A DNA stretch of 64,000 nucleotides from Echria macrotheca (GCA_030411725.1 MU839859.1:91890-155889), one strand, 5' to 3'. Shown: positions 1 to 11,800, numbered from the stretch's first letter. The notes: generated by a model from the sequence alone, not told the origin. Numbers and translations: made by a program.

Positions 1-1201
1 TAGCCGGTACCGTTGTATCACCACCGAAGCTTACGTGCAGGGAGTTGAGACATCCTTCCCGTCATCAATATCATTCATTGATACAACATCTGCTCCTGTT
101 ACCAGGTTGGCTGGCTGGCAGAGAAACGACGACAACGATAAAGAGGGGCAGTGAGCAGCTGTTAATTACTCGAGGAAAACAATGCTAGCAATAGTAGCCG
201 CCCTGACAGCTGGACAATCAACATTGAACAAGTTCCCAACATTGTACCTAGCCAGCATGCGTATCCGAACCCTTGCACTGGCCTGTTTTTGCATCTCAGG
301 CCAAACGAAAGGCGAGCTAGTTGGTATGAAAGAAAAGTTCACGCAACAAATCTCTCGCAATTGACAATCAGGCGGTGCTGACATAACATGTTTGATTCAA
401 GAAGCCAGCATCACGCCCGCGCCAGCGCTGATCGCCCCGACACCATCGCCCGACCCAAATCCACAATCGAAATGGTGTCTTATGCACCCGAATGAGTGTC
501 GCGGAAACATGGAACATTTAGTCACACTCAGATAATGCTGGGCCTCTCTACATGTAAATAATAAAGAACATCATGCAGATATTTGCGTTTTGTGAATCCC
601 GAGGAGTGACACGAAGTTGATCTAGCCGATGAATCCTGTCCTTCATGTCGTATACCATACCGGCAATGGGCTTTAAAAACATCAAGGAGGCTGTGGGATG
701 AACAGCTCCGGAGTTAGGTCTTCAGCGATCTAAAAGAAAAAAAAAAGATGTTGAAGTCACCGGTGTCAACGGGGTTACCCTGCATCCTTGACGTGGGACA
801 AGCCATGAAACTTCCAGGTCGATATGGGAATCGGCTAATATAAGCCAACTGCGTCCTGAAATTCGCTTGCCTCGTGCATACTGGTGGGTAGCCCAATACG
901 ATTCTGCATATGGTCTCGAGACTTGACGGGAGGGACCAATTCATCCGGGCCGGGAACTTGGTCGTAGCACCCGGATGCACCGACGTCGCATCGCCCTTCA
1001 TTCGCACCGCCCTTCGTTCTGTCCCCGTTGCACCTATATTGCATGATTATCGGACAAAGGGCCATGTTAACTCTGAGCACTCCCAACTGGAAACCTGGTT
1101 TTTCTGCGACCTGCGGACCTCTTTGCTCGTCTACCGCCTCTCAAAAAATCGCCCGAATCGAATTCCAAGCTTGAGCCGCCAGTTCAGGTCACGATTCGAG
1201 G
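1..1201. other. Intergenic, no gene recognised
   Basis: No reading frame here has a recognisable domain, signal peptide or plausible splice structure. Only short overlapping frames occur. The sequence is of normal base composition and not RIP-decayed. It presumably contains the 5' flank of the membrane-protein gene that starts at 1202. Confidence 0.5.
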
Positions 1202-3386
1202 ATGTCGACCAGCTCTGGAGTCTATGACGTCCACTTGGGCCGGTGGACTGATTGGTCGAGAGGGCAGGTGCTCGGCGCAACGCTTACCCTCACTCGACAA
1301 GACAGCGGGCTGCTGATTGCCTTCCTCGCATTCTTCGTGGCTCTGGTTGGCACTCGATTCTGGAGAATCGTCTGTTTGATCCTCCACTGGTCTTTTTCGA
1401 AAGACAGCCCTGCCGATGGCGTCCATCACCAACGGCAAGCTTTCCTCCGCAACTCATCCAACCCCGAAAGCGCGCTGTGGACGTTGACTGATATGTGTCT
1501 GTCCTGGCGACGAAATGCCACTCGCGTGTGGTCTCGACTGCTGCCACTCATTGCGCTTGCCCTCGCGTGTTTCGTCGGTTTCATCCTCGCCGGTGGTTAC
1601 TCGTCTCAAGTCACAACCTTTGGCACCTCTGAAGTGCTGCTCTCCGGCGCAAACTGCGCATTCGTCGGCGATGTGGGCGTCACAATGAACACGTACGGCA
1701 GTACCATCGGCCCGATGATCACGCAGGCTATGATCGCAGCAGAAAGCTATGCGAGGCAGTGTTATAATCCAAGTTCAGCACCCCAAAGCCCAAGCTGCAG
1801 CTCAGCATACGTGCGGAAACAGCTACCGCCAGTGGTAGTGGACACCAACGCAAGTTGTCCATTTGATCCCAAGGTCTGCCAGAGTCAACGCGGGAACCTC
1901 TTCATCGATACTGGCTTCCTCGACAGCTACTATGATTTGGGCCGCAACACCCCTCCCAGTCAACGAATGCAGCTTCGCCGAACCTTTCACTGCGCCCCAC
2001 TGGCCACAGAGAATTACCGCGTCATCAGAAACCATGACGCTCACAACGAATCCTGGGATGCCAGCTACTATTATGGTCCCCCAGAAAACGACATGGGCAA
2101 CGGTACCACATCCGACAACTACACCACACGTTACTCCAGTGCTGCCTATCCTGAGACAGAGGAACTGACGGAGAACTTTGCTTGGAGCACTGAGCGTGAT
2201 TTTGGCATTCGCACCCACTACGCTATGTTTTGGAACGGAACCCACTACTCTGGCATGTCCAGCTTCAATCCCATCCCAGAGCTACGCCCAATGAACGGCA
2301 GCGGTAGTGTGTGGATTCGCTTCCTGACATCCGACAATATTCTCTTCACCCAGCAGACCGAAGACAGCTGGTATGGTCGTGACATGATGTCGACCCAAGT
2401 ACACAAGCTTAAGGGCATGGAATGGGGCAACGTGACCATGTTCAGGCAATCCATACCGGGATCACCTCTAGGTTGTCAAGAGATGGAGCAGCTTTGCTTT
2501 ACGGGCGTGAAAGGCGTTCAGATATGCGGTCGCTTGGGAAGTGCGCCCGATTCCGTGATGGATATCGAATCGCAGATGGAGCCAGAAGACAAGGAGTGGT
2601 ACATCTGGTTCATGACGACCACGTTCGAAACCATGACGCAAGCTCGCGGCGTCGTGGACCTTCTCGGCACCCGGGCTCTCAGGGCTAGGGATAGTCTCAA
2701 TGGCCCCATTTTGGGCTCACTGCCAGAAGGCCAGTGGCAGATAGAGGTACAGCACTGGCATGCCACCGCCACAGCTCATCTGCAAGAGACATTCTTGAGA
2801 TCCATCATCGGCCCCAGCAATCCGGAACTCCCGAAGCTCATGGAGGTTTGGTACCCGAACACAACGGTAGAAAAAGAAATCTGTGCAAGCCAGGTTGGTC
2901 ATGACACTCGCCATCGACCCAAAACAAGCTGACAGTCAACAACAGAAAGTGGTGCTTGAAGGATACGTATCGTTCAGCATCTTCGCCATCGTCTGCATAT
3001 TCCTCGGCGGGGGTCTTATCATCCTCCTCTCCTTGAAACTCGAATCCATCCTCGCCTGGTGTTTGACTTGTCGCGGGGATCGCACCAAGTACTCCCGTCT
3101 CGAATGGTCAGCCAACGAGACGCTACAGATACAACGGCTTGCCCACGAGGCAACTGGGGCGGGGACTTGGTCCCGCACAACGGGCACGATACCCGTCACG
3201 AAACCAGGGGATGTCTTGGCGGTGCTCGATATTGGGGAGCCTGCTCACCCCAGACTGCGAGCGCCGAGAACCGAGGATGATCGTAGTTCGGGCGAGGGGG
3301 AGAGGAGTGACACGCCTTTGGATGTGGACGAAAAGATTGAGGGTGGTCTGGGAGAGGCTGTCGTGGTTATGAGAACGAAGACTTGA
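1202..3386 (+). CDS. Multi-pass membrane protein of unknown function, large glycosylated outside loop
   Basis: Two exons, 1202-2893 and 2946-3386, give 710 aa. The 52-nt intron 2894-2945 has a GTTGGT donor, a GCTGAC branch point and an ACAG acceptor, and it joins the two frames exactly (CASQ to KVVLEG). Hydrophobic segments lie at about residues 35-60 and 112-132, and a strong one at about 570-600 is encoded by exon 2. Between the second and third segments is a stretch of over 400 residues with many Cys and several N-x-S/T sites, as expected for an extracellular domain. The C-terminal tail is polar and acidic. Similar fungal hypothetical proteins share this two-helix, loop, one-helix plan. 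I recognise no catalytic motif, and the function is unknown. Confidence 0.8.
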
Positions 3387-4070
3387 CAAAGGCGGGAATG
3401 ACTTGGGTGTAAGCCTCTACAATCTGGTAAGGCATGGACGCCCATGGTATCCGGTATCCCGAACACTAATTCACCAGCGTTCCTAGCATCCATGTTCGAT
3501 CTTATCCTCGCAAGGCTGTTCTCAACAAAACCAGCGGCCATCACGGATCCAAATTAGCTGTGGCGCACAGCGTCCACAAACCCATACCTACCTAGGTAAT
3601 GGTCTGTTCTGATCACCGCTGTGGTATCATGGTAGAGGGGTCCATTGGTGTGTTGGAAACCTCTCCGTCTCTGAAGATGCCAAGGCTTAGCTTAATCAAA
3701 CGACGTACGTAACGGCTTTCAATTCCCCGCTCCCTGGGCAGTTGCCACTACCACATAATAGCTCCAGCGCGGGGTATTAGCCGATCTTATAGATGGGGAA
3801 TACATATACAGCTTCCTGGAAATTGGGATAGGGTCATAGTTCCAGCTAGCATTGCAGTGATTGGCGCGGGAAAAGGCCTTCAGAGTACGTCCCAGTCGTA
3901 TTGTTTGGGCTGCACACTTCGAATAGTAATGCTATTAGATACTCTCACCCCACATGTTAAAGATGAAATGCTTGGCCTTCCCATATATACGACCCAAAGC
4001 CACGGGTACGCAAGGGGAGCCTCAGGGAACCATCGCCATCTCCGCTATTGACCTCCCGAAGTCCTCCACC
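3387..4070. promoter_or_regulatory. Upstream region of the CE5 esterase gene
   Basis: No gene is seen. A TATA-like CATATATA lies at 3982-3989, about 85 bp before the ATG at 4071. TTAGCC at 3777-3782 is GGCTAA on the other strand, which is the core reported for XlnR/Xyr1-type xylanase regulators. One six-base match is weak evidence. A TACCTAGGTA palindrome occurs at 3589-3598. Confidence 0.4.
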
Positions 4071-4823
4071 ATGAAGCTAACTTCGATCCTCTCCCTCCTC
4101 GCCGCCACCTCACTCGCGGCAGCGCAGTGCAACAAAATCCAAATCTTCACGGCGGTAGGCTTTGGGGAGACATACCCGGGCGTACAGCGATCCATCACCA
4201 CGGCTGTCTGCAAAGGCGTCTCGAGCTGCGGTGTCGCGAATATCCAATACCCATCGGTCAAGACCAGTAATGATTACAACGGCTGCAAGGCCGTCGAGCA
4301 GGGCATCGCGTACGGAAGGACAGCTATCACCGATTACGCAGCGAAATGCCCCGAGGCGAAGATTGTGGTTATGGGGTGGTCTATGGTGAGTCTGACGCCT
4401 ACTACAGACAAACGCTGACATGTTTCGCCCAAGGGTGCCTCCGTCGTCGGTGATATGCTCGCCGGGGGTGGGGGCCCAGGAAAGGGAGCCATGGCAGGCT
4501 GCACGCAGTCGACTACGCCGCCGATGGATCCTACCACGGCGCCTGGAAATCACATCGTTACCGTAGCCCTGTACGGCAGCCCCCGCCATACGGCCAACCA
4601 GAAATTTAACGTCGGTACCGGATCGGGTACGGACGGGGTCATGGCGCGGGAGCCGGACAATCTCGCGGCTTTGCAGGCTTGGGGAGACAGACTGCAAGAC
4701 TATTGTGCGAGGGGGGATGTTGCGTGCAATGCTGGTAATGATAATGGGGCGCATTCCAGCTATTTTTCGAATAGCTATGCTTCTGTGCCTGCGAACTGGA
4801 TTAGATCCAAACTGGGGCTTTAA
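4071..4823 (+). CDS. Secreted CE5 acetylxylan esterase / cutinase-like enzyme
   Basis: Exons 4071-4385 and 4434-4823 give 234 aa. The 48-nt intron (GTGAGT donor, GCTGAC branch, CCAAG acceptor) contains an in-frame TGA and cuts directly after the nucleophile motif. Residues 1-19 form a signal peptide ending AAAQ. Family CE5 is an alpha/beta hydrolase fold. The nucleophile Ser104 lies in GWSMG, which is completed across the splice junction. Asp200 lies in the C-x4-D-V-x-C context and His212 in GAHSSYF, with the 12-residue Asp-His spacing usual for CE5. Paired cysteines fit the family disulfides. The enzyme would deacetylate xylan or cleave cutin outside the cell. The overall sequence is closer to acetylxylan esterases than to true cutinases, but substrate cannot be fixed from sequence. 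It is the first of four clustered carbohydrate-active enzyme genes. Confidence 0.92.
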
Positions 4824-5165
4824 GTATCACTTAGAGCCGTCCATTATTTGCTAATATATTACCTTATTACATGAACCAAAGGAAAAAAAACGTAAATGAA
4901 TACCTAGCATCACCTAACAACAGTTGCCCCGGATCCCTAACTACCTACCCATGGATTGGGATGGTCAGCCCGGACTGGAAGAGGGCGACAACAGAACTGT
5001 AATTATCAAAACCCGGGCATTAACTTGTAGGTTATTGGAACTTCGTATGCCCAGATTAGTTTCAGATACTGGCTGTTTTCCTGCACCCCTTGATGCCAAT
5101 GAGAGCCACATAATTATACGATCCCGCATGTAAGCCTCCTTCCAGATCCCAAGCCTCCCTGGCGT
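4824..5165. other. Intergenic between convergent CE5 and GH35 genes
   Basis: The CE5 gene (plus) and the GH35 gene (minus) converge on this stretch. It is locally AT-rich just after 4830, with an AAAAAAAA run near 4885, consistent with 3' untranslated and polyadenylation sequence. No gene is seen. Confidence 0.4.
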
Positions 5166-7107
5166 CTAGCTACAGTTATTGCAGTCCGGGTCCGGGTTAT
5201 TCCCCCACCGCCGAGTGCTCTTTCCAGACGCGGTTCTGCTTCCACTGCGCGGACTCAGGTCCAGCACTAGCACCTCGTTCTCTCCCGAGCTCTCGTGAAG
5301 CCACGCTCCTGGCAAAAACAGCTGTTGCTGCGGTCCGATGGTCCAATAGCGGCCCAAATTGTGGCCGTTCACAAACACCAAGCCCTTTGTAAAGCTGGGA
5401 AGATCTAGGAAAGTATCGGCGGCCATATCGGGAGTCTGGGTGTTTTTGAAGGTACCGCGATACCAGGTCGGTGCGCTGGTGTCAGCGACGCTGATGGAGT
5501 TGTTGGAGCTAGATGACAGATTCGGTGGAGAGTCGAAGGGGAAGGTGTAGTGGTCCCAGCCGGTCAGTGCCTGGCCACCAACCGAGACGGAACCCACGAT
5601 GCCCTTGACCTGATCCATCTGTCCACTCTTCTGACGGCCGAGGTTCTCGACCAGAAGCTGGAGCGTGTCGCCGGACTTGAGCGAGACGTTGACGGTCGGG
5701 CGGTTCTTGTAGATAGCGTCGAGGGTGCCTTGACGTACGCCATTAACCAGGACAATGATGCGGTCGCGCGGGGCACCCGTGCCCACTGCGATGGCACCAG
5801 AAGCGCTGGCGGTGGCTTTGTGCTCGTATAGGATGTACCCAAACACGGTACCGCAGGCTTCTATGGTCTTGGGTGATGACGAAGTGATGACGGTCGGCTT
5901 GAAATCAAACATGCGTGCCACAGGCGTCAGCGTAAATGAACTGACGCTTTGCAGCGGCGGGTTGGATGGGACGGCTGGGATATTGCTGACATGCTTGGCA
6001 ATAGCGTTGCGCATGTTGTTGTATGTCGAGGCAGGTCGACCCGTCTCGTCGAGCACGGCACCGTAGTCATAGCTGGTCGTGTGAGGCGTCAGGGGGTTGT
6101 TTTCACCACCATTACCGAACCCCCAGTTTGTTCCGCCGTGGAACATGTAGAGGCTGAAGTGAGCGCCCTGCGAAAGAACCCAGTCAATGTCGCCGCTGGC
6201 GTCGGCTGTGCCCGTGTGACCCTTGTGCGGGCCCCACGCGTCAAACCAGGTGATCCAGACTTCTCCGTCCATCAGCGGGCCCTGCATGCTGGTGTCGCTG
6301 ATCTGTTGGCGGATCTGGGGGATCTGGTTCTTGGGGCCCGAGCCGTCCACGATGGCGAGCGCACCGGGGACGGATCCCGCCTTCATGCAGGACGGGCAGT
6401 CGTTGGTATAATGCCGGATGCCGGGGAAAGCTTTGGCCATGCCGGAGGAGAGGGCGGACTTGTAGTTCATATCGCTGCCGACATAGCCATACTCGTTTTC
6501 GATCTGGGTCATGAGGATGGGTCCGCCGTTGCTGACCAGGTAAGGCTGGATCACTTCCCCGACATGGTTGAAGTAGTTTATGGTGGCATTTAGGAAGGGC
6601 GCGTTGTTAGCCCGGGTCTGCATTCCAGGAATGATGCCCAGCCAACCAGGCAAGGCACCCCAGTCCCTCTCAGCGGTGATGTACGGACCCGGCCGCAGCA
6701 CCGCCTTCATACCAGCATCTGCGATCGCTTTGTACCAGCTGGCCAGATCATTTCTGTCGGTGAAATCCCAGTGGCCCTGGTACTTTTCAAGGTCCTGCCA
6801 ATAAAGGTAGCTGAAAATGGTGTTGAGACCCATGGACTTGGCCATCTGGATGCGCTGAGCCCAATACTCCTTGGGTACGCGCTGGGGGTCGATCTGGCCG
6901 CCGATGATGTTGTATGGCTGGCCATTGAGAATGAAGGATTTTGAGTTGGCTGTCCATGTGAAATTGCTGGTCGTTGGCGCCGTGTACGCTGCTGTGGCTA
7001 ACACGACTGTTAGTCTCAATACACTTCCAGATGAAGTGTGGGCAGAAGAAAGACGTACCAATGGCGCAATGCGCCATCACCGCCGCAAGAGTCAATGCCG
7101 TTTGCAT
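5166..7107 (-). CDS. Secreted GH35 beta-galactosidase
   Basis: Minus-strand exons 7107-7059 and 6997-5166 give 626 aa. The 61-nt intron (GTACGT donor, ACTAAC branch, TTAG acceptor) interrupts the signal peptide MQTALTLAAVMAHCAIA. An alternative frame that reads through the intron has only a TTG start, so ATG 7107 is preferred. GH35 enzymes hydrolyse terminal beta-galactosyl residues by a retaining mechanism. Visible family motifs are the GGQ-DPQRVP entry, RPGPYI near residue 120, the acid/base Glu185 in IENEYG, the nucleophile near Glu262 in DGEVW, and FHGGTNWGF near residue 300. The length is near that of the shorter bacterial, plant and animal-type members and well below the roughly 1000-aa LacA type of Aspergillus. 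It is likely to act on galactosyl side chains of hemicellulose or pectin. Confidence 0.93.
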
Positions 7108-8133
7108 CTTGGTTTCCAATCGAGTGTCCTCATTTGGATGGCAGTTGCAGGCTTGGGGGACTTTTTAAAGTCTCTTAAGTGAAGGTGGGTCAATCCAAGG
7201 CGATATACTGTCCCCTCGTTTCTCGCAGAGTTCCTTCAATCATGTTACGGGCCTTTGGAAGGTTTTTTGATAGGCACGCTGTGGCAACTCGAGTGGGTTT
7301 CTTGAAGATCCAGGAGGGCGCGACTTAGTGTAGGAACATTAGGCTGATTTCGAGCGACACCACAGTGGTTGGAGCATTCCAATAACACCGTCGAAACCTT
7401 CGGGACGTAGGCTCCCGACCCAGACGGAGATCACCCCTTGCCGCTTGACAGCTAACCTAGGTACACAAGCGCTCCATTGGGGCGGCGGAGAGGTGTCGCA
7501 TTGCAGTTATATAACCGAGGGAGGCAGCGAGAGACATATCGCGATTACCGTTGGTTGTTGACTGAAGCGAATACCCGGGAAAACCACATCCGGTACGGTA
7601 TTTCCGATCTTAAGCGAGACTCTCCGGAACAAGTCCGTGTGGCAGCTCCCCGGTTTCCGCCTCTCTCGTAATTCTCCGCATCTCACCGACTATTTAACTC
7701 ATTCTGGGTGGGCTCCTCTGGCTCCGTGATGGCGTTCTTCCCAATGACCCGACGGCAGCGCGTGAGTTTCCGCCGTCTCGTCACCCGATAGTGTGCCAGG
7801 TACTTTCTTTCCAAATATGTCCTTTCAGTTCTACTGGCTGGCCATTACTCCTGAACCCTCCTTGTGCCATTGCTCACCTCCAGCAAGTTTTTAGCTTGCG
7901 AAAACCACATATTTGCTCTAGTGGGAAGCTCCCCACCGGAGCCGAAGGTGTGTCTCACGGCTGCGTACGGTCCGCGATGTGGTGAGATCTGAACGGCATC
8001 ACCCGAGCCTATTCACGGGCCTTCTATATATATCACTGGTGCAGATGGTGTTCTTGGCAGATCCCATTCCATCTGAGGCTTAAAGTATTATTTTGCCCTT
8101 TCGCTTCTTTCCCTGCCAAGAGATATCCTCACC
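7108..8133. promoter_or_regulatory. Shared divergent promoter region of GH35 and GH62 genes
   Basis: The beta-galactosidase (leftward) and the arabinofuranosidase (rightward) are transcribed away from this 1.0-kb region, so shared regulation is possible. On the leftward side a palindromic GACTTTTTAAAGTC at 7159-7172 could act as a TATA-like element. On the rightward side CTATATATATC lies at 8024-8034, about 100 bp before the GH62 ATG. CCCCAC at 7931-7936 is GTGGGG on the other strand and fits the SYGGRG consensus of CreA/Cre1 carbon repressors. Such short matches are common by chance. No coding sequence is seen. Confidence 0.4.
8024..8034 (+). promoter_or_regulatory. TATA-like element of the GH62 gene
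   Basis: An alternating TA stretch lies about 100 bp upstream of the ATG at 8134, a distance normal for a fungal core promoter. Confidence 0.45.
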
Positions 8134-9129
8134 ATGAAAGCTTCATTCAGCACTGTCCTGCTAGCAGCGATAGTCGTTGAGGCGGGATGTCCACTACCCA
8201 AGAATGGCTACAAGTGGAAGGACTCAGGCTCGCTCGCGACGCCAGCGCACGGCTGGACCGGCATCAAGGACTTCAGCGTTGTGCCGCTCGATGGCAACAA
8301 TACCGGCAAGCATCTAGTCCTGGGCTCCTACACCAACAGTGCCGGAAGCTATTCATCTTTCCAGTTTGATCCGGTATCGGACTGGTCACAGCTCAAGACA
8401 GCCAGCCAGAACCAGATGAACACGGCAACCGTCGCGCCCAATACGTTCTACTTCACGCCGAAAAAGATCTGGGTTACCGCACAGGAATGGGGTCCTGCCC
8501 AATTCAGTTACTGCACCTCCAGCGACCCTACGAATCCAAAGGGTTGGTCCGGCCTCAAGACTCTCTACAACAGCGGCACACCGGGCAGTTCCAGCTCTTC
8601 TCCAATCGACCCCGCGCTGATTAGTGACGGTACTAATATGTGGCTTTTCTTCGGTGGCGATAACGGTCATGTCTACCGTACGAGCATGCCCGTCGGCCAG
8701 TTCCCCGGCCAGTTCCCGGCGGCGACCTCGATCCTGCAAGATTCGACTTACAACCTGTTCGAAGCGGTCCAGATCTACAAGGTGGCTGGGGTCCAACAGT
8801 ATCTGCTCATCGTCGAATGCATCGGAAGTCAAGGTCGCATTTTTCGATCGTTCACGGCGACGTCGCTTGGCGGCACCTTCACCGCCCAGTCGGGGCTGTC
8901 TGATAAGCCGTTCGCCGGTGCAGTCAACAGCGGCTCCTCTTGGAGCAAGGACGTCAGTTCAGGCGATATCATTCGCATGGTGAACGACGAGACAATGCAG
9001 ATAGACGGCTGCAACCTGCAGCTGTTTTATCAGGGTCTTCCTGCAGGCGGGAGTAGCAAGTCCTATAACCTCCAGCCGTGGCAGCCTGGCCTGCTGACCC
9101 TGACCAACCCTGAACCTGATCAAGGTTAG
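8134..9129 (+). CDS. Secreted GH62 alpha-L-arabinofuranosidase
   Basis: A single exon encodes 331 aa. A signal peptide covers about residues 1-18 (cleavage after VEAG), followed directly by CPLP, the usual mature start of GH62 proteins. GH62 enzymes are inverting five-bladed propeller enzymes that remove single arabinose branches from arabinoxylan. Family residues seen are the base Asp46 in KDF, Asp159 in SPIDPALI, and the acid Glu210 in NLFEAVQ. WGP, SSDPTNPKGW, NMWLFFGGDNG and RIFRSFTATSLGG are also conserved. The family normally ends near GLLTL; here about nine extra residues (ending PDQG) follow. There is no carbohydrate-binding module. It lies between the GH35 and CE3 genes, consistent with a joint role in hemicellulose debranching. 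Confidence 0.95.
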   Translation: MKASFSTVLLAAIVVEAGCPLPKNGYKWKDSGSLATPAHGWTGIKDFSVVPLDGNNTGKHLVLGSYTNSAGSYSSFQFDPVSDWSQLKTASQNQMNTATVAPNTFYFTPKKIWVTAQEWGPAQFSYCTSSDPTNPKGWSGLKTLYNSGTPGSSSSSPIDPALISDGTNMWLFFGGDNGHVYRTSMPVGQFPGQFPAATSILQDSTYNLFEAVQIYKVAGVQQYLLIVECIGSQGRIFRSFTATSLGGTFTAQSGLSDKPFAGAVNSGSSWSKDVSSGDIIRMVNDETMQIDGCNLQLFYQGLPAGGSSKSYNLQPWQPGLLTLTNPEPDQG

Positions 9130-9891
9130 ATCCGTCCCTATCGTTCTGTTACCTTTAAGCATGGACCCATTGCCATCATACGTTTTCCACAAATCACTTT
9201 CAACACCACGAACATGAACCCATGGTTTGCAGCGGGCTGACTTTGCACAGGTAATGGAAGCCCAAAAAGGTTCAACGCGTAGAAGCAAAGAAGCATCTCC
9301 TCTGTCCGGATCGGGAAGTTGTTAGCTATGTCTGGATCCATCCCCTTGGTTAATAATCGTCTCGGGTCTGCATCCGTATATCCCGGGTTAATATACGTCC
9401 CCGGATGTCCATCCGATGTCCCGGGTCTACCCGTCAACGGGCAAGAACTGTCTTCCGAGTCCGGATTACGCCGGGTCGTCACAGTCAAGCAGACGGACAT
9501 TTAGCGAACTGGTGATTCCATGACACTAGGGGGATAGGTGGGATATTTTATAGACAACCTAAGAGAGCTGAAACGGCGAAACCCAGTCCGCCCCGGTTCT
9601 CGACTTTTCAGCTCTCGGACGCGACTTCGGCCGAGGTCACGCCGGAAAAACATGGTAATAGGTGGGAATATTTTGTGAATATGAGTTACCAAACTTTGCG
9701 CTTCTATTGAATTGATTGCAGCACTTCACCAGATCGGCTCGATTAATTGCGGGCGGTTAGTGCACCGGATCTGCTCAGTTCGTTGCGACATGTTTGATGT
9801 AAAGTACGCATGGTCCATCCATCTAGATTTATAAACGATGCCTAGTCCAAAACCTGGTGCACAATCCAGGACTTTTGTGAGCAAAGCAGCC
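9130..9891. other. Intergenic, with a small hairpin and a TATA-like box
   Basis: No gene is seen. At 9563-9573 and 9606-9616 there is a perfect 11-bp inverted repeat (GAGAGCTGAAA and its complement) with a 32-nt loop. Upstream, 9350-9480 is rich in repeated short CCCGG and TCCGGAT-like words. TTTATAAA at 9828-9835 is the likely core promoter element of the next gene. Confidence 0.4.
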
Positions 9892-10629
9892 ATGGTCGCC
9901 TTCAAATCGCTGTCCGTCGCCACGTTGGCGATGGGAGTGGTAGCCCAACAACCGATTCGTTATATGCCTATGGGCGACTCAATCACTGAAGCGACATGTT
10001 GGCGCTCAAAGTTGTGGCACAAACTCCAGTCAACCGAGTTTGCAAAGACAAACTTTGTCGGTTCCAGGAACGGCGACAGTGGCTGCAACGACAACACATA
10101 CGATAAGAATAACGAGGGACACTCCGGTTACATGGCTTCCAAGATTGCCACGGAAAAGCTGACGGGTCCGTGGTTGAGCGCAAATCCCGCAGATGTGGTG
10201 TCCATCTTCCTCGGAACAAATGACCTCGCGTACAATCACAAGGTGGACGATATCATTCCCAATTTTACCACCATCTTGGCAGCTATCCGTGCTGCAAATG
10301 CGAAGATGAAGATTGTTGTAGGTATAACTCTGGTTCTCTTGACTGCCCAAACACTAACTTGCTCACAGCTAGTACAAATCATCCCTCTGGATAAGGGACA
10401 AAGTGACAGGGACAAGAAGACTACCCCTGTTTTCAACACTGCACTTGCCAACTGGGCGAAGACCAACAACAAGACCGAGTCCCCCATTTTTGTAGCAGAT
10501 TGCTATAATGGTATGAACGCGTCCGACTACCGTGACGCTTTGCATCCGAACGAAGGAGGCGATGTAAAGATTGCAGATAATATGTACCCAGCTATGCTGT
10601 TAGCGTTAGCAGCAGCTAAAGCTGGTTGA
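9892..10629 (+). CDS. Secreted CE3-like SGNH/GDSL acetyl esterase
   Basis: Exons 9892-10317 and 10369-10629 give 228 aa. The 51-nt intron (GTAGGT donor, ACTAAC branch, CACAG acceptor) has no stop in frame, but removing it restores the family sequence KIVLVQIIPLD. An upstream in-frame ATG at 9838 is rejected because it lies three bases after the TATA-like box and would bury the signal peptide. From 9892 the peptide MVAFKSLSVATLAMGVVAQ is a good secretion signal. SGNH blocks are seen: the nucleophile Ser30 in MGDSITE, the glycine of the GHSGY block, the Asn in LGTND, and the Asp and His in DALHPNE. CE3 enzymes deacetylate xylan or xylo-oligosaccharides. Exact substrate is inferred, and a general secreted esterase is the alternative. 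Confidence 0.88.
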   Translation: MVAFKSLSVATLAMGVVAQQPIRYMPMGDSITEATCWRSKLWHKLQSTEFAKTNFVGSRNGDSGCNDNTYDKNNEGHSGYMASKIATEKLTGPWLSANPADVVSIFLGTNDLAYNHKVDDIIPNFTTILAAIRAANAKMKIVVGITLVLLTAQTLTCSQLVQIIPLDKGQSDRDKKTTPVFNTALANWAKTNNKTESPIFVADCYNGMNASDYRDALHPNEGGDVKIADNMYPAMLLALAAAKAG

Positions 10630-11800
10630 CAAGTGTTACGACCAATGAAGAGGTCGTCCCAAATCTCAGGCACCGAGCTGGGAGGACTTGGAGAGCGAGT
10701 ACCCGGCATGTCGCGTGTACATAGGTGCTGTATTGAAAAAGGGAAATCCCCTGCTTTGGACAAGTCTTCTGTCTTTATATTCCTGGGAGAATACAGCTGG
10801 AACAGACTCTATGGGCCCGTATCGGGGCCACGGGACAATTCCATGATAACTTGGATATCGAGGCATAGTCGGACAACTGACGCCATGTGTGTCGTTTCTG
10901 AGACGCTTGACTGTTAGTCTAACACGTGAAGATACTAACGATAACAGCTGCTAACGATGTGATGGACGATGAACAGGAACCCCGGCAAGCTTGGTTATCG
11001 CAGCTGACCGAGAGGTGCCCATCGGAACGATTTCTTCCGGTATCACCGCAAGCTCGAAGCAATTTCCGATGCGCTAGTGATCTCGTGGGACTTTCAGCCA
11101 CGCAGGTTCTTTCTAGCTTCGTGGTTCGTGGAGGTCAAACGATCGGCTGCCTCCTGTGCATGCAACCAGCTGTGTCTAGAAGCGCCAAGGCTGCACACTC
11201 TTCCGATCCATGAGTTTCTGCTTCGTTCATACCCTCCCTCGCTGTTGGGCGATTACTGACGTTCCCGCTTTGACCGGAGAGTGCGCCCCGGGCACCCCCT
11301 ATTCCGTGCAGCCCCAATCCCGGCCGGCATCCGCCTCAGCTCACCCAGGTGTTTCTATCAAGTAATGACACAGTACGCCGCATAAGAATCCCGTTGGCTG
11401 TCGCTGAAACACCTTTTGGATGGGTGTCTTGTGATTGATGAGTTTTTCCAAGCTCGAATGAGACAATTTTTATGCATTTTCAGGATGAACAAACGCCTAC
11501 TCAACCCCTTTCCAGATGAGGGCGAGAACAATTAGTTCTGAAAACGAGGCGACGTTCTCCTCGTTGTCGCCGAGGACTCATTAGCTAAATTACAGCCAAG
11601 GTATCACAAAAACAATGCGGTATCGGTTCTCCGATTCTCGAATAGAGAGGGAAATGCCATCATCGAGCTTGCTTTGGCCCCAAATATTTGCCCTTCATAA
11701 TTGGTCAGAAAGACGAGAGGAGCCTCGAAGTTTAGATAGGTTTCATAGCTCCGTGAAAGAATATAAACCAAAGAGAGACGTCGCGAGCCAAGCCGACATC
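10630..11800. other. Intergenic, no gene recognised
   Basis: 1.2 kb of normal composition holds only short unsupported frames. It contains the 3' flank of the CE3 gene and, at its right end, the 3' end of the leftward dienelactone hydrolase. Confidence 0.45.

Noticed and set aside
4110..4754. Minus-strand open frame of 214 codons opposite the CE5 gene
   Set aside because: Antisense to a well-supported secreted esterase; it crosses the intron and shows no protein features.
5949..6593. Plus-strand open frame of 214 codons opposite GH35
   Set aside because: Antisense to conserved GH35 sequence, with no domain.
9838..9891. Upstream ATG at 9838 as the start of the CE3-like esterase
   Set aside because: It is directly after the TATA-like box and would place 18 polar residues before the signal peptide.
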